Assembly: GCA_964017155.1 (NCBI GenBank)
Contig: OZ024861.1
Location: forward strand, 23,582,713 to 23,646,712
From: Oasisia sp. SBJ-2009
Lineage: Eukaryota; Annelida; Polychaeta; Sabellida; Siboglinidae
DNA length: 64,000 nucleotides
Direction of reading: 5' to 3'
Each line of letters opens with the position of its first letter. The first letter of the stretch is position 1. This document shows positions 18,114 to 29,200 of the stretch, piece after piece. The notes below the pieces were generated by a model. The model did not search any database and was not told the DNA's origin. It saw nothing but the letters and a program-made list of their open reading frames with translations. Both the position numbers and the translations under genes were made by a program.

Positions 18114-21100
18114 ACAAACACACACACTTCAGTGTGTAATGCATCTCTGTGTTATTGCCTGTTCACTCAACATAGTCTTGTAGTTCAGTTGTGTTTTCTA
18201 GTTCAATCTTGCCTTGTGCTTCAGTTATGTATTACACTGTATAGTTCAGTCTTGTAGTTCAGTTGTGTTTTCTAGTTCAATCTTGCCTTGTGCTTCAGTT
18301 ATGTATTACACTGTATAGTTCAGTCTTGTAGTTCAGTTGTGTTTTCTAGTTCAATCTTGCCTTGTGCTTCAGTTATGTATTACACTGTATAGTTCAGTCT
18401 TGTAGTTCAGTTGTGATTTCTAGTTCAATCTTGCCTTGTGCTTCAGTTGTGTATTACACTGTATAGTTCAGTCTTGTAGTTCAGTTGTGTTTTCTAGATC
18501 AATCTTGCCTTGTGCTTCAGTTATGTATTACACTGTATAGTTCAGTCTTGTAGTTCAGTTGTGATTTCTAGTTCAATCTTGCCTTGTGCTTCAGTTGTGT
18601 ATTACACTGTATAGTTCAGTCTTGTAGTTCAGTTGTGTTTTCTAGTTCAATCTTGCCTTGTGCTTCAGTTATGTATTACACTATATAGTTCAGTCTTGTA
18701 GTTCAGTTGTGATTTCTAGTTCAATCTTGCCTTGTGCTTCAGTTATGTATTACACTATATAGTTCAGTCTTGTAGTTGTGCGTTCTAATGTAGTATTGTC
18801 TTGTAGTTCAATGGGTCTGGCTGTCACACCGCGCCTCAGATTCCTACAGAAGTATCAGAAGCAGCAGTCACTGAAGCGTGACACAGCCCGTGATGCAGCC
18901 AACCGTGACACTAACCCTCAGCACACTTCCCTCCTCCCTGGGGGGAGTGAGGAGGAAGAAACAGGGAGTGAGGATGAGGCCGCTCTACCCCAACCCCCTC
19001 GCATGCAGCAGGAGGCGTTTGGGTTTGAAGTGGAAGATGATTTGGATGACATACTGAAAGTGAAAGCAAAAACGACAGTGTCCAGCTCAGACGATGACAT
19101 GGAAGAGGACCACGGTGGCATGGCTGAGGTAATTGTGCTCTTTTTTATAGAAAACTTGCAGGATGTTTCTCCCCTGGTGGTGCTACATCTGCACATGTGC
19201 AGAAGAGTATCCTGGAGTATTCGGAAACAGTTTTTGTTTTGACATAAATCATTTGTAAAAGTTTTAACAAGTGATGTAAAACATTCTCTGTTGAGTGCAA
19301 TCAAACGTCAAAACATTCCTTCATATAAGATAAAACATTATAACATTATGAGTTTATGACTTATAAATAATCAATTTACGTCTGCTTGAATTATCTGAAC
19401 GGCAAGTAAAAAATCATTACATTTACCAAAAAATAAAGGTGTTACATTTGTTTGGAAGGATTTGTAGAAATGTATTGAAATTATATAACTAGATATATTT
19501 GTTTTAACTATTTAAGGTGTCATGAACGAATATGTTTTTAATTTACTCTTATTATTAAATACAATGTGTGTGGGAATTGTTATTTCTAAGTCAAACATGT
19601 AAATATGTTGTATAGTTAAAGAATTATGTACAGGTGTAAACTGCGAATTATTTAAAATCTACGTATTGTCAAACTCACCTTACATTCATCTTGGTAATAC
19701 AGCCGCCTCCCAATTAAGGCCACATGGCATAGATCTATTTTTCTGTAACAGTAAAGTATAGGGAGTTAGGAGTATTGTTAATACAGTCACCTCGCTATTA
19801 AGGTAATTTCGGCTCAGTTCCACTACACTGTGTCAAGACACATACACTTTATTGTTTGATATCTTTAAAAGAAAATTGAGCTGTCATGTTCCCGCAGGTA
19901 AACCCATCTGCAAAGTCAAAGAAACTGCTGACAAAGTTTGCCCTGGCAAAGAAACTCGCCAAGAAAAACATTCAAGTCAACACCAAAGTTGTGTTTGATG
20001 ATGAAGGCAAGGTAAGTCCAGCGGGTCTTTTGTGGAATATTGGGGATGGTTTCTTCAAAAAAATAACTATGGGATTATTTACCATATAACATTATCCACA
20101 ATACTATCCATTTCTGTTGTTGTAGGAGGTTGCTGACGTGTTGTTGTAGGAGGTTGTTGACGTGATGTTGTTGTAGGAGGTTGTTGACGTGATGTTGTAG
20201 GAGGTTGCTGACATGATGTTGTTGTAGGAGGTTGCTGACGTGATGTTGTTGTAGGAGGTTGTTGACGTGATGTTGTTGTAGGAGGTTGTTGACGTGATGT
20301 TGTTGTAGGAGGTTGCTGACGTGATGTTGTTGTAGGAGGTTGCTGACGTGATGTTGTTGTAGGAGGTTGTTGACGTGATGTTGTTGTAGGAGGTTGCTGA
20401 CGTGATGTTGTTGTGGGAGGTTGCTGACGTGATGTTGTTGTGGGAGCTTGCTGACGTGATGTTGTTGTGGGAGGTTGTTGACGTGATGTTGTTGTGGGAG
20501 GTTGTTGATGTGATGTTGTTGTGGGAGGTTGTTGACGTGATGTTGTTGTGGGAGGTTGTTGACATGATGTTGTTGTGGGAGATTGCTGACGTGATGTTGT
20601 TGTGGGAGGTTGCTGACGTGATGTTGTTGTGGGAGGTTGCTGACGTGATGTTGTTGTGGGAGGTTGCTGACGTGATGTTGTTGTGGGAGGTTGCTGACGT
20701 GATGTTGTTGTGGGAGGTTGCTGACGTGATGTTGTTGTAGGAGGTTGGTGACGTGTTGTTGTAGGAAGTTGCTGACATGTTGTTGTAGGAGGTTGTTGAC
20801 ATGATGTTGTTGTAGGAGGTTGCTGACATGATGTTGTAGAAGGTTGCTGACATAATGTTGTTGTTGTAGGAGGTTGTTGACGTGATGTTGTAGGAGGTTG
20901 CTGACGTGATGTTGTTGTAGGACGTTGTTGATGTGATGTTGTAGGAGGTTGCTGACGTGATGTTGTTGTAGGAGGTTGTTGACGTGATGTTGTTGTAGGA
21001 GGTTGCTGACATGATGTTGTTGTAGGAGGTTGCTGATGTGATGTTGTTGTAGGAGCTTGCTGACGTGATGTTGTTGTGGGAGGTTGTTGACGTGATGTTG

Positions 21101-24100
21101 TTGTGGGAGGTTGTTGATGTGATGTTGTTGTGGGAGGTTGTTGACGTGATGTTGTTTTGGGAGGTTGTTGACGTGATGTTATTGTGGGAGATTGCTGACG
21201 TGATGTTGTTGTGGGAGGTTGCTGACGTGATGTTGTTGTGGGAGGTTGCTGACAACATGTTGTAGGAGGTTGCTGACGTGATGTTGTGGGAGGTTGCTGA
21301 CAACATGTTGTAGGAGGTTGCTGACGTGATGTTGTAGGAGGTTGCTGACGTGATGTTGTTGTAGGAGGTTGTTGACATGATGTTGTTGTAGGAGGTTGCT
21401 GACATGATGTTGTAGAAGGTTGCTGACATAATGTTGTTGTAGGAGGTTGCTGACCTGATGTTGTTGTAGAAGGTTGCTGACATGTTGTTGTAGGAGATTG
21501 ACATGATGTTGTTGTAGGAGGTTGCTGACGTGATGTTGTAGGAGGTTGACATGATGTTGTTGGAGGTTGTTGACATGATGTTGTTGTAGGAGGTTGTTGA
21601 CGTGATGTTGTAGGTGGTTGTTGACGTGATGTTGTAGGTGGTTGTTGACGTGATGTTGTTGTAGGAGGTTGTTGACATGATGTTGTTGTAGGAGGTTGTT
21701 GTAGGAGGTTGTTGACATGATGTTGTTGTAGGTGGTTGTTGACGTGATGTTGTTGTAGGAGGTTGCTGATGTGATGTTGGTGTAGGACGTTGCTGACGTG
21801 TTGTTTTAGGAGGTTGTTGACATGATGTTGTTGTAGGAGGTTGCTGACATGAAGTTGTAGAAGGTTGCTGACATAATGTTGTTGTAGGAGGTTGCTGACC
21901 TGATGTTGTTGTAGAAGGTTGCTGACATGGTGTTGTAGGAGATTGACATGATGTTGTTGTAGGAGGTTGCTGACGTGATGTTGTAGGAGGTTGACATGAT
22001 GTTGTTGGAGGTTGTTGACATGATGTTGTTGTAGGAGGTTGTTGACGTGATGTTGTAGGTGGTTGTTGACGTGATGTTGTAGGTGGTTGTTGACGTGATG
22101 TTGTTGTAGGAGGTTTTTGACATGATGTTGTTGTAGGAGGTTGTTGACATGATGTTGTTGTAGGTGGTTGTTGACGTGATGTTGTTGTAGGAGGTTGCTG
22201 ATGTGATGTTGGTGTAGGACGTTGCTGACGTGTTGTTTTAGGAGGTTGTTGACATGATGTTGTTGTAGGAGGTTGCTGACATGAAGTTGTAGAAGGTTGC
22301 TGACATAATGTTGTTGTAGGAGGTTGCTGACCTGATGTTGTTGTAGAAGGTTGCTGACATGGTGTTGTAGGAGATTGACATGATGTTGTTGTAGGAGGTT
22401 GCTGACGTGATGTTGTAGGAGGTTGACATGATGTTGTTGGAGGTTGTTGACATGATGTTGTAGGTGGTTGTTGACGTGATGTTGTTGTAGGAGGTTGTTG
22501 ACATGATGTTGTTGTAGGAGGTTGTTGTAGGAGGTTGTTGACATGATGTTGTTGTAGGTGGTTGTTGACGTGATGTTGTAGGAGGTTGTTGACATGATGT
22601 TGTTGTATGAGGTTGTTGACATGATGTTGTTGTAGGAGGTTGCTGACGTGATGTTGTTGTAGGAGGTTGTTGACAAGATGTTGTTGTAGGAGGTTGCTGA
22701 CGTGCACAAGAAGCCTCAGACGTCGAGTGAGGACACGTGTGAGGCAGGCATTGACATAGAACAGGCGAAGAAGAACATGGCTGAGGAAGACAAGTTCGAC
22801 AAACAATTGTACCGCGACAAGATCAGACAGAAACATAAGGTACGCCACCTATTGGCTGACACCTGCACCACTGGATCTGTTCAGTTTATATGTCACCTAT
22901 TTATAGACTGTGACCGCACCCATGGCTGTGACGGTTGATAAACACAGAATACACCAAACAACCAAGCATGCAGGATGCCTTCGAATGACACAGCAGTATT
23001 TTGTATCTAATTATGTGTATGTAAAAATGCATGGATCCAGTGCTTAGGACTGCTTAAAGTACTTCCTATTCAAACCCTCTGGTTATTGTATGGAGACTAT
23101 TTATACACAGGTATACATTTTCTCTTAGCATACAGCCAAGTGAACTGAGTCACATGCCTTCTCTTGGTCAAGCCCGTGCTAGTTCACCATACAACTCAAA
23201 TAACTGGATGCATTTTCTTTGGGCTTAACTTCTCTGAATTGTAGAGAGGACATGTTTTATTTGATGCAATTTATTTATAGGGACTTATTTCTGATAGATG
23301 TAATTTTACAAATATGAGTCAGGACATGTGTGACAGAAGATGAAGCTGACAGGTGTGGTGAACTGTAGGTGCAATATAGACTGTTGATGTGTGACAGGAG
23401 AGGAAACTGAAGAGGAAGGCAGCCAAGAAGAGAGAGGAGGAGGAGGAGGAGGAGGAGGAAGAGAGTGAGGACAACGAGGTAAGATAAGAGCGTGTTTTTA
23501 TTCCATTGATTCCTTAATTCTTAATAGATAATTTTACATTTTAAAGACAATTGTAACAAACTTTATATATATTTATTGTATTTCATTTTATTGTATATAG
23601 GCACTATGTGACTCAAATGTCAGAACACATTCCTACACAAAATGTATCTTTCATGTGGAAAATGGCGAATAAAGCTTTATTATTATTATTTCCTGTGCTT
23701 TTTGTCATTCTTTACTCGAGGGCCTTTCTCCTGCCTGAGAGAACTGAGTGGTCAGTGTTGTCTGTGGAGTGGACATTCCATTGCTGGACACTGTTTCAGG
23801 GCGAGCCCCTCGCAGTGTTGGACGTTGACGATGCTGACCGGTGTAACATCAATGACCTCCCTGACCCTGACAAGTATTACGGCCCAGCGGCCAGTGACGA
23901 TGACGATGGATCCTCCGACGATGGCGGATCCTCAGATCATGATGGATCGTCAGAAGAAGACATGTCAGAGAGTGGAGGAGATGAGGAGAGTGATTCGGAG
24001 GAAGAGGAGGATGACAGAGAGGGAGACAGTGATGATGATGACAGGTATAGTTGCATTCATTCGTGCAATTATTTGACATGTTTGAACAACCCATTTTTGT

Positions 24101-24727
24101 AGGTTCCTTCCTCAAGTTGACACGCACTGGCTTTTATTAGTTTGCATTTGATTCTTTCCCATAGATTTTTAGTTTTGCTTTATATTATGTTTGTGTATAA
24201 TTTTTTTTGTTTTTAATATAAAACGTCTGTAGTGCTTTTGTCATTGATAATCCAAGCTCCGAGACAAGCTGTCAGAGCTCGGAGTTGTCTCTGATCATTT
24301 GCCTCCGAATTTGGCTGCAAAGCTATAATTTAACCAATTATGGATGTACCCAGGTAATTTTAATTAATGAAGCAGAAAACGTGAAAATCACTTCACTTGC
24401 AAATTTTGATTGTTTCAACAGTGGCTGGAGACAGAATCAGGCTGTCATCTGTTTTGTCATCAGTGTAGTCACTCGTGTTCACCGCCTTCTAATGCTGTCT
24501 CCGTCTTTAGACTCGTGCCTGGAGATATACTGAATTCTAGGATCACGACAGGTTGACTCGTGGTTTAAAAGAATTAATGTGCAGAATAATGAAATAATCG
24601 AAAATGTTCCTGGTTTTTCAGACCGGCAGAGAAAAGAAGAAAATGGACGACAGATGAAAGATTGGGTGTGGACACGGTTCTTGGAGATGACGAGGACTTG
24701 GCCTTGAGACTCCTGCAGCAAACATAA
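8175..24727 (+). CDS. DDX10: Probable ATP-dependent RNA helicase DDX10
   Basis: Nineteen coding exons: 8175-8306, 8831-8891, 9723-9853, 10367-10525, 11188-11308, 12480-12594, 12961-13057, 13504-13608, 14501-14663, 15189-15273, 15680-15781, 16962-17049, 17512-17600, 18807-19128, 19898-20011, 22690-22839, 23398-23478, 23800-24044, 24622-24727. All phases close, giving 821 aa (human about 875). Visible motifs: Q motif [13 protein letters not shown] (74-86), AAKTGSGKT (94-102), PTRELA (131-136), TPGR (179-182), DEAD (204-207), SAT (235-237), [19 protein letters not shown] (383-390). The DDX10-type C-terminus follows: [33 protein letters not shown], poly-Glu, Asp/Ser-rich tail, LPDPDKYY. The family (yeast Hca4/Dbp4) is nucleolar and acts in U3-dependent 18S rRNA processing. 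Odd: two introns end in minisatellites that copy the acceptor, and the exon at 22690 begins inside such a unit. ATG 8175 is chosen for its basic [13 protein letters not shown] start, typical of the family. Confidence 0.95.
8617..8737 (+). mobile_element. LINE reverse-transcriptase relic
   Basis: About 40 codons read [20 protein letters not shown] then IEAVQCC, the conserved end region of LINE ORF2 (compare LVRP-LEYAS-VWDP). Inside DDX10 intron 1, preceded by a poly-C run at 8595-8604. Too short to type further. Confidence 0.7.
8951..8986. other. Perfect 12-bp stem-loop
   Basis: TAAGACCGCCCC at 8951-8962 pairs with GGGGCGGTCTTA at 8975-8986 across a 12-nt loop. It lies 60 bp after the exon 2 donor of DDX10. 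The context CAGTGGAAGCCCTCG just upstream resembles ends of some DNA transposons, so this may be a transposon terminus and not a functional RNA structure. Confidence 0.6.
14905..15075 (+). repeat. Degenerate ~36-bp tandem repeat, DDX10 intron 9
   Basis: Four to five diverged units carry the words CACCTGTCTAT, ACAGACATTTACCCCACA and close variants. It ends about 110 bp before the acceptor at 15188. Confidence 0.75.
15917..16679 (+). mobile_element. MITE family 'CATCCTCACAAGCC', copy interrupted by a SINE
   Basis: The left end CATCCTCACAAGCC (15917-15930) matches the ends of elements at 26782-27087 and 63498-63944, and internal words (ACACCCCAAACATTGCA, GCTGACCACACTCCTCATG, TAGAGAAGAG) match the 63.5 kb copy along its length. 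The right end GTCGTGCAAGGGTG (16666-16679) is a diverged inverted copy of the left end. Without the inserted SINE it is about 425 bp. No open frame, so a non-autonomous DNA element. It lies in DDX10 intron 11. Confidence 0.75.
16216..16546 (+). mobile_element. tRNA-derived SINE nested in a MITE
   Basis: The head is tRNA-like: GCACAG (16221-16226) can pair with CTGTGC near the end of the head, and a Pol III B box, GGTTCGAATCC, lies near 16269-16279. The body contains TTGGGCAAG and CTGTATAAATGAGTAACTGG, then a tail with AAAGCGCTTTGAGC and ACTGGATACTGCGCTATATA. ACATGCT occurs on both sides (16209-16215 and 16547-16553) and once in the uninterrupted MITE copy at 63.6 kb, which fits a target-site duplication. 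A second, 5'-truncated copy is at 51985-52109. Not a functional tRNA gene: the cloverleaf is imperfect and it is part of a repeat. Confidence 0.85.
17780..18126. repeat. (CT)n and (CA/CACGTA)n microsatellites, DDX10 intron 13
   Basis: CT-rich runs occupy about 17780-17901. ACACACATACAC/ACACGTACAC units follow to 18126. This is pyrimidine-rich sequence in the middle of intron 13, followed at once by the 74-bp minisatellite. Confidence 0.95.
18168..18806 (+). repeat. 74-bp minisatellite ending at the DDX10 exon 14 acceptor
   Basis: About eight near-identical 74-bp units occur (unit starts at 18242, 18316, 18390 and so on). Each unit contains GTCTTGTAGTTCAG and TTCTAGTTCAATC. The genuine acceptor is GTCTTGTAG|TTCAATGGG at 18806/18807, so the unit carries both the TTGTAG|TTCA junction and the first exon bases TTCAAT. 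The array fills the last 640 bp of intron 13. Confidence 0.93.
20117..22689 (+). repeat. 27-bp minisatellite copying the DDX10 exon 16 acceptor
   Basis: Roughly 95-100 units of about 27 bp (with shorter variants) fill intron 15 up to the acceptor. The unit is exon start GAGGTTGCTGACGTG followed by an intron end of the form ATGTTGTTGTAG. The real junction, TTGTTGTAG|GAGGTTGCTGACGTG then CAC, is at 22689/22690. In most units TAG is intact, forming a decoy acceptor. In blocks 20400-20735 and 21065-21250 it is TGG. Larger-scale duplication is also visible (21.36-21.84 kb resembles 21.81-22.3 kb). Very long Thr/Gln/Pro or Asn/Thr/Ser open frames on the minus strand here are repeat artefacts. Confidence 0.95.
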
Positions 24728-24772
24728 CTGTCACTGCAATGCAATTTACTGTTAGATTTGTTGTTGAGAATG

Positions 24773-24778
24773 ATTAAA
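24773..24778 (+). terminator. Candidate DDX10 poly(A) signal ATTAAA
   Basis: ATTAAA lies 46 bp after the DDX10 stop codon, the first variant signal downstream. Position only; the cleavage site is not known. Confidence 0.45.
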
Positions 24779-26047
24779 GGTCATAGTAAATTACTGGTCT
24801 GTGTTATTTCTAATTGGTAGAACCCTCTGAAACAACCACCTCTTGAAACAGTCACTCATGTTTTTCCCAGATTTGACTGGCATCTGTAATCAGGTCACCT
24901 GTATAATCAGGTCACTTTATTTCCAGCAGTTGGTAGCATCTACACAGGGGCTCTACCGTACTGTATTATACTTTACAGTGTGACTGATACAAGTTTTATA
25001 GATCTGTTTTACACATTGTCTATAGAACAAGGGCCAACATTTACAGAAGTTCTCTAGACAAGGGTATCATTTTAGTGAATTCTCTCTAGAACAGGTTTTT
25101 ATTACCATATACCTGGTTACCTATTATGTATATTTTGGTACATATATATATATATGTATGTTAACTGTGCTTAAACTCGCAACTATTTGGAGTAATTTGC
25201 GTGTGAATATTCGTCCCGATAAGTCAAACTGAAGATAACCCATCAATTACCTATGTCCAGTTTTGCTAGATTGACCATTAATACTTATTTTCTAATGGGA
25301 CTTGATGTCACAAAAAGTCCCTAGATCAAGGGTATGGTTTTAATATTGGATGCCATTTTCATGGTAGGGGGTATGTGCCCTTTTGCTGCAAACCGCTGTC
25401 CAGTTGTAAGGGTAGTGCCCCGTGAAAGGTCATTATGAATATAATTGTTGTCAAGTAGGCAGCCCTGCTGATGAAGGAAACCTTATGCTTGAAATAAAAA
25501 CAAAATTGGTAAAGTGTCAACATATTACACTATTAGGTGTATTTTATTAACAGAAAATATACAGAGACACCACAATCTTTCCTCCATTGATGAGTAATAT
25601 AACATTTGTAATGTTTAATTATAAATGTTGATGGACAAAGTGACAAAGACTTGGAGAAATCTCATCATTAACTTTTATATACTGAACCAGCAGAACCCAA
25701 CATGATGTCAGATTCCACATGTAAGGTAAAATGCAGAAGAAAGCTTTGGTTGTTGTAATTGTAACAAACAACAACTAAATAATGTAGAAAGGAACGTTTT
25801 ATTTTAATACTTATTTTCATTGCTGTAACGCTCTGGGAACTACCAAACACTTGGCAGCAACATTAGAATGCTACATAACAGGAAACAAACGTGGCAGTAA
25901 TTTGTCAGTAAATGAGAACAGTTACACCATCGTCACAGCACCAACTTAATAGTCATTTAATCCATGACTAGCATAGCACCATCTTACATGGCTAAGATAC
26001 CAATTCACCTGGCTGCTTCAAATGGTCATGACAACCATTTTCCATGT

Positions 26048-26053
26048 TTTATT
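26048..26053 (-). terminator. Candidate PAAF1 poly(A) signal AATAAA
   Basis: Plus-strand TTTATT reads AATAAA in the PAAF1 direction, 166 bp after its stop codon. Confidence 0.5.
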
Positions 26054-26218
26054 CGACTGTGGTATTGTTCTAACAATAGGTAAAATATTGCTCAAATTGA
26101 CTGTCCACATTTGACATGTCATAATTGATTGACAGGTCATGATTGACAGCTCATAACTGACAGGTCAATTAGCCAATCACCATGAGCCTTGTTGATGCAC
26201 CTTGGCTGACCATAAGAC

Positions 26219-29200
26219 TCAGTCATCCGCTGGGCAGATGTACTTCCTGACTGACCCGTCCCGACTGCCCGTGTACAGGAAGCACCCATCAGTGGCCACT
26301 CGGTAGACGGAGTCCAAGTCTGGACCGGTCAACTCGGTCCTTGTCTCAAAGCTCTGGTTCTGGTAAAAGCACGATCCATCTCCTGTCACAAGCAAAACAT
26401 TGTGTTTGTCACGCCATCTGGTGTTAATGCAAATCATACAATCATTTTATGGGCAAGAATTGTGTCAACAATTTGGAAAGGTAAGAAATTGGGAAAGTTT
26501 TTTAGATGACGCTACTCCAACACTTAGACCGAGAGTACTTTTTGTGGTGCAAGCATCGACTGCAAACTGTCTGGGCTGGCAACATTTATGGGCACGTTAT
26601 GCCATAGCTGACAAATATATTATTCTGCATTTGTACCATAAATAGGTTTTAAAAAATCAACCATAAAAGAAATTCTAAAAAAAATATGTGATACCATCAC
26701 ATTTATTTTGAAAGGTTGTAGATGAATGCATGAAATGGCACTGGAGATACAAAATACAAACTGTCTAGGCGGTATTTCATTCATCCTCACACACCAGGGA
26801 TTTGCTGCAGCTGGTTACGTCTGTACCAGCTATTCTCTAACTCTTCAAAAAATTCACCCATGAAGAGTGGTATAATTTTGGGTGATTTCATTCACACATT
26901 GCTCATGTTTAGGATGCAAATGGGTCATTATATTCCCCAGTCATGTATCCGTATTCAAATTAGGGCGGGTGTTTGAGCTGTTCCCACGGCTGATGCAGTA
27001 GTGACTGGTGAAGTCAACTGCTATAATTTCATAGTTTGTTCACTCCCATGGTCAGCACAGTGCACTGACCCCTGGCTTGTGATGATGATTTTGTTGCATG
27101 ACTCACCCGTGCTGATGTAGACGCCCTGTCTGGACGGCAGCAGAGACAAGATGGCCGACCTGCTCTCACTTTGAATTTTCAGTGGAACACTACAAAAACA
27201 ATGAACAATGTGATAAGAACTATTTACGTGGTCTAGCGATTTTATCAGAATTTGTCGTGACAAGGTCTGACAACATAGCATCCAAAATAATTAACTGTAA
27301 ATAAAACACACTTTGCCTATGGACATTTTGCTAACTTGTTACATGTTTAATATCTACTATATCTGTGTTTGTTGCCAGCAAAATTGATTAACTGAAATCC
27401 ATATGTTAACTAGTTGCCTACCCACATTCAAATGTTCTTTTTTACATTTTTTTTTACAAATATCACTGACCCTGTTGAACCAAAACAAGGATTCAAACAG
27501 GTTACTAAACAAAAATTGACGATACTTCATAGTCAAAATTATTCTGGACCCAAAAATCACATGCTGAAATCCTATCTGCAGTGTCTGTTGGACATACGCG
27601 GTGTTGCGGACGTCAATGAGATAGATGTGGCCGTCCTGGGTCCCACACACGACGAGGGTGTCCGACACGAAGGTACAACAGTTGACAGCGTCACAACAAC
27701 TCAAGTCAAATATCTGAAACAACCAGAATACGTCCATCAGAAAATCTGGGCACCGTGTCACTAAGACAAAGAGCTCTTAAGGAAAATTCATCATTACGCA
27801 AAATGCGTTGTTAATTATGATGAGTTTTTCAAAATGCAAATATCCATTGTCATAGTACTGAGGACATTATTTCTTTGATACACCAGTGAAAATGTCCCAC
27901 TGATGTATCGTGATGTTGACAGCTTTCAGATATTCAAGATTACCGTTAGAGCATCAAAATTTATCTTAAGGAGCAAAATCACATTTAAGAGCTCTTAACA
28001 ATGTCAGTGAAATGGTCCCCTGGTCAAATTATTTAAAGATTGAGGTTTATGACTGCCAAGTTATCAACATAGCTGTTTAGTTGTTTACAATTTCCAACTA
28101 TTGTTGAACATTTTTACTGGGGACAGACGTTCACTGGATCCTGTAGGAAACAATCATAAATGAGACTTTTATATCGAGACCAAAACACTTAAATTACACA
28201 AAGGTAAATCTATATTTTTAAATGGTGGTCCACTTGAACAGTTGATACAAATTCTAAATTGTTTATAACACACTGTCACAGAATTATTTGAGAATTAATA
28301 TCTCAGCAGTCAAAATAGTCTAGAATGAAATTGCTAATGTTTCTTTTGTTTCTGTGAATCTTCAAGGAGTTGCGTTGTTATTATCAAACTGGCAGCATAG
28401 CGATTTCCATAATTACTGAACTTTTAAATATAACCAATGCATCTACACTGTATTTCATAAAACATATTTGGGCCATCCTAAGACACAGCTTATAGAGAAA
28501 TACAGGATTTTACAATAAAAATAACGTTCCCCGATTCTTTTCCATGTAAGATGTGCTCGTGGAAGTACCCCATACCTCTTCACCCCCTTGGAGGGCGTGG
28601 CCTCGAAGGTGTCCGTTGTCACAGGCGAGGAGCAACATCTTCCCCTCGGCCCCCACCTCATTCACTTCTACAACAAAACACATCAACACTTGCACAAACT
28701 ACTCCTCGAATACAGCCACCTCACAAGACCATCTCAGTCCCAAATTACATATCTATTCCAGCCACCACAATCAAAGTCTCAAATTACTCCTCGAATACAG
28801 CCACCTCACAATTAAGACCATCTCAGTCCCAAATTACTTCTCTAATCCAGCCACCTCACAATTAAGACAACCTCAGTCCCAAATTACTTCTCAAATCCAG
28901 CCACTATTGATTACAGGACACCTTGGCCCTTTTGTAAATACAAAACAGTTACAAATGATGGTTTACCTTGGAATGCAACTTTAAAAAAATTGCCAAAGAA
29001 TTACAGGTGTTAGTGGAGAGTAACTGAAGACATTACCTTGGGGCAGAGAGGAGGGCAGACAGCCAGAGAGAGGGGTGCCAATGGCACACCCCCCAATTCT
29101 GCCACACCCCGCCGACACTGTCGTGAGACACGTCTGTGAGCCACAGTCCCACAGTCGTGCCGTGCCGTCACTTGACACCGACACGACATTACGACCTCGC

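Larger units (their letters stand above)
24728..26218. other. Convergent intergenic region DDX10/PAAF1
   Basis: It contains the 3' untranslated regions of both genes. A possible short inverted-repeat element lies at about 24820-24965: GGTAGAACCCTCT near the left edge and AGGGGCTCTACCG near the right are approximate inverted copies. AATAAA on the minus strand (26048-26053), 166 bp past the PAAF1 stop, is a good PAAF1 poly(A) candidate. I see no gene. Confidence 0.55.

Noticed and set aside
20079..22848. Two minus-strand open frames of about 876 and 914 codons
   Set aside because: They are translations of a 27-bp minisatellite (unit divisible by three) inside DDX10 intron 15. Thr/Gln/Pro and Asn/Thr/Ser repetition follows the DNA period, and no domain or gene structure is seen.
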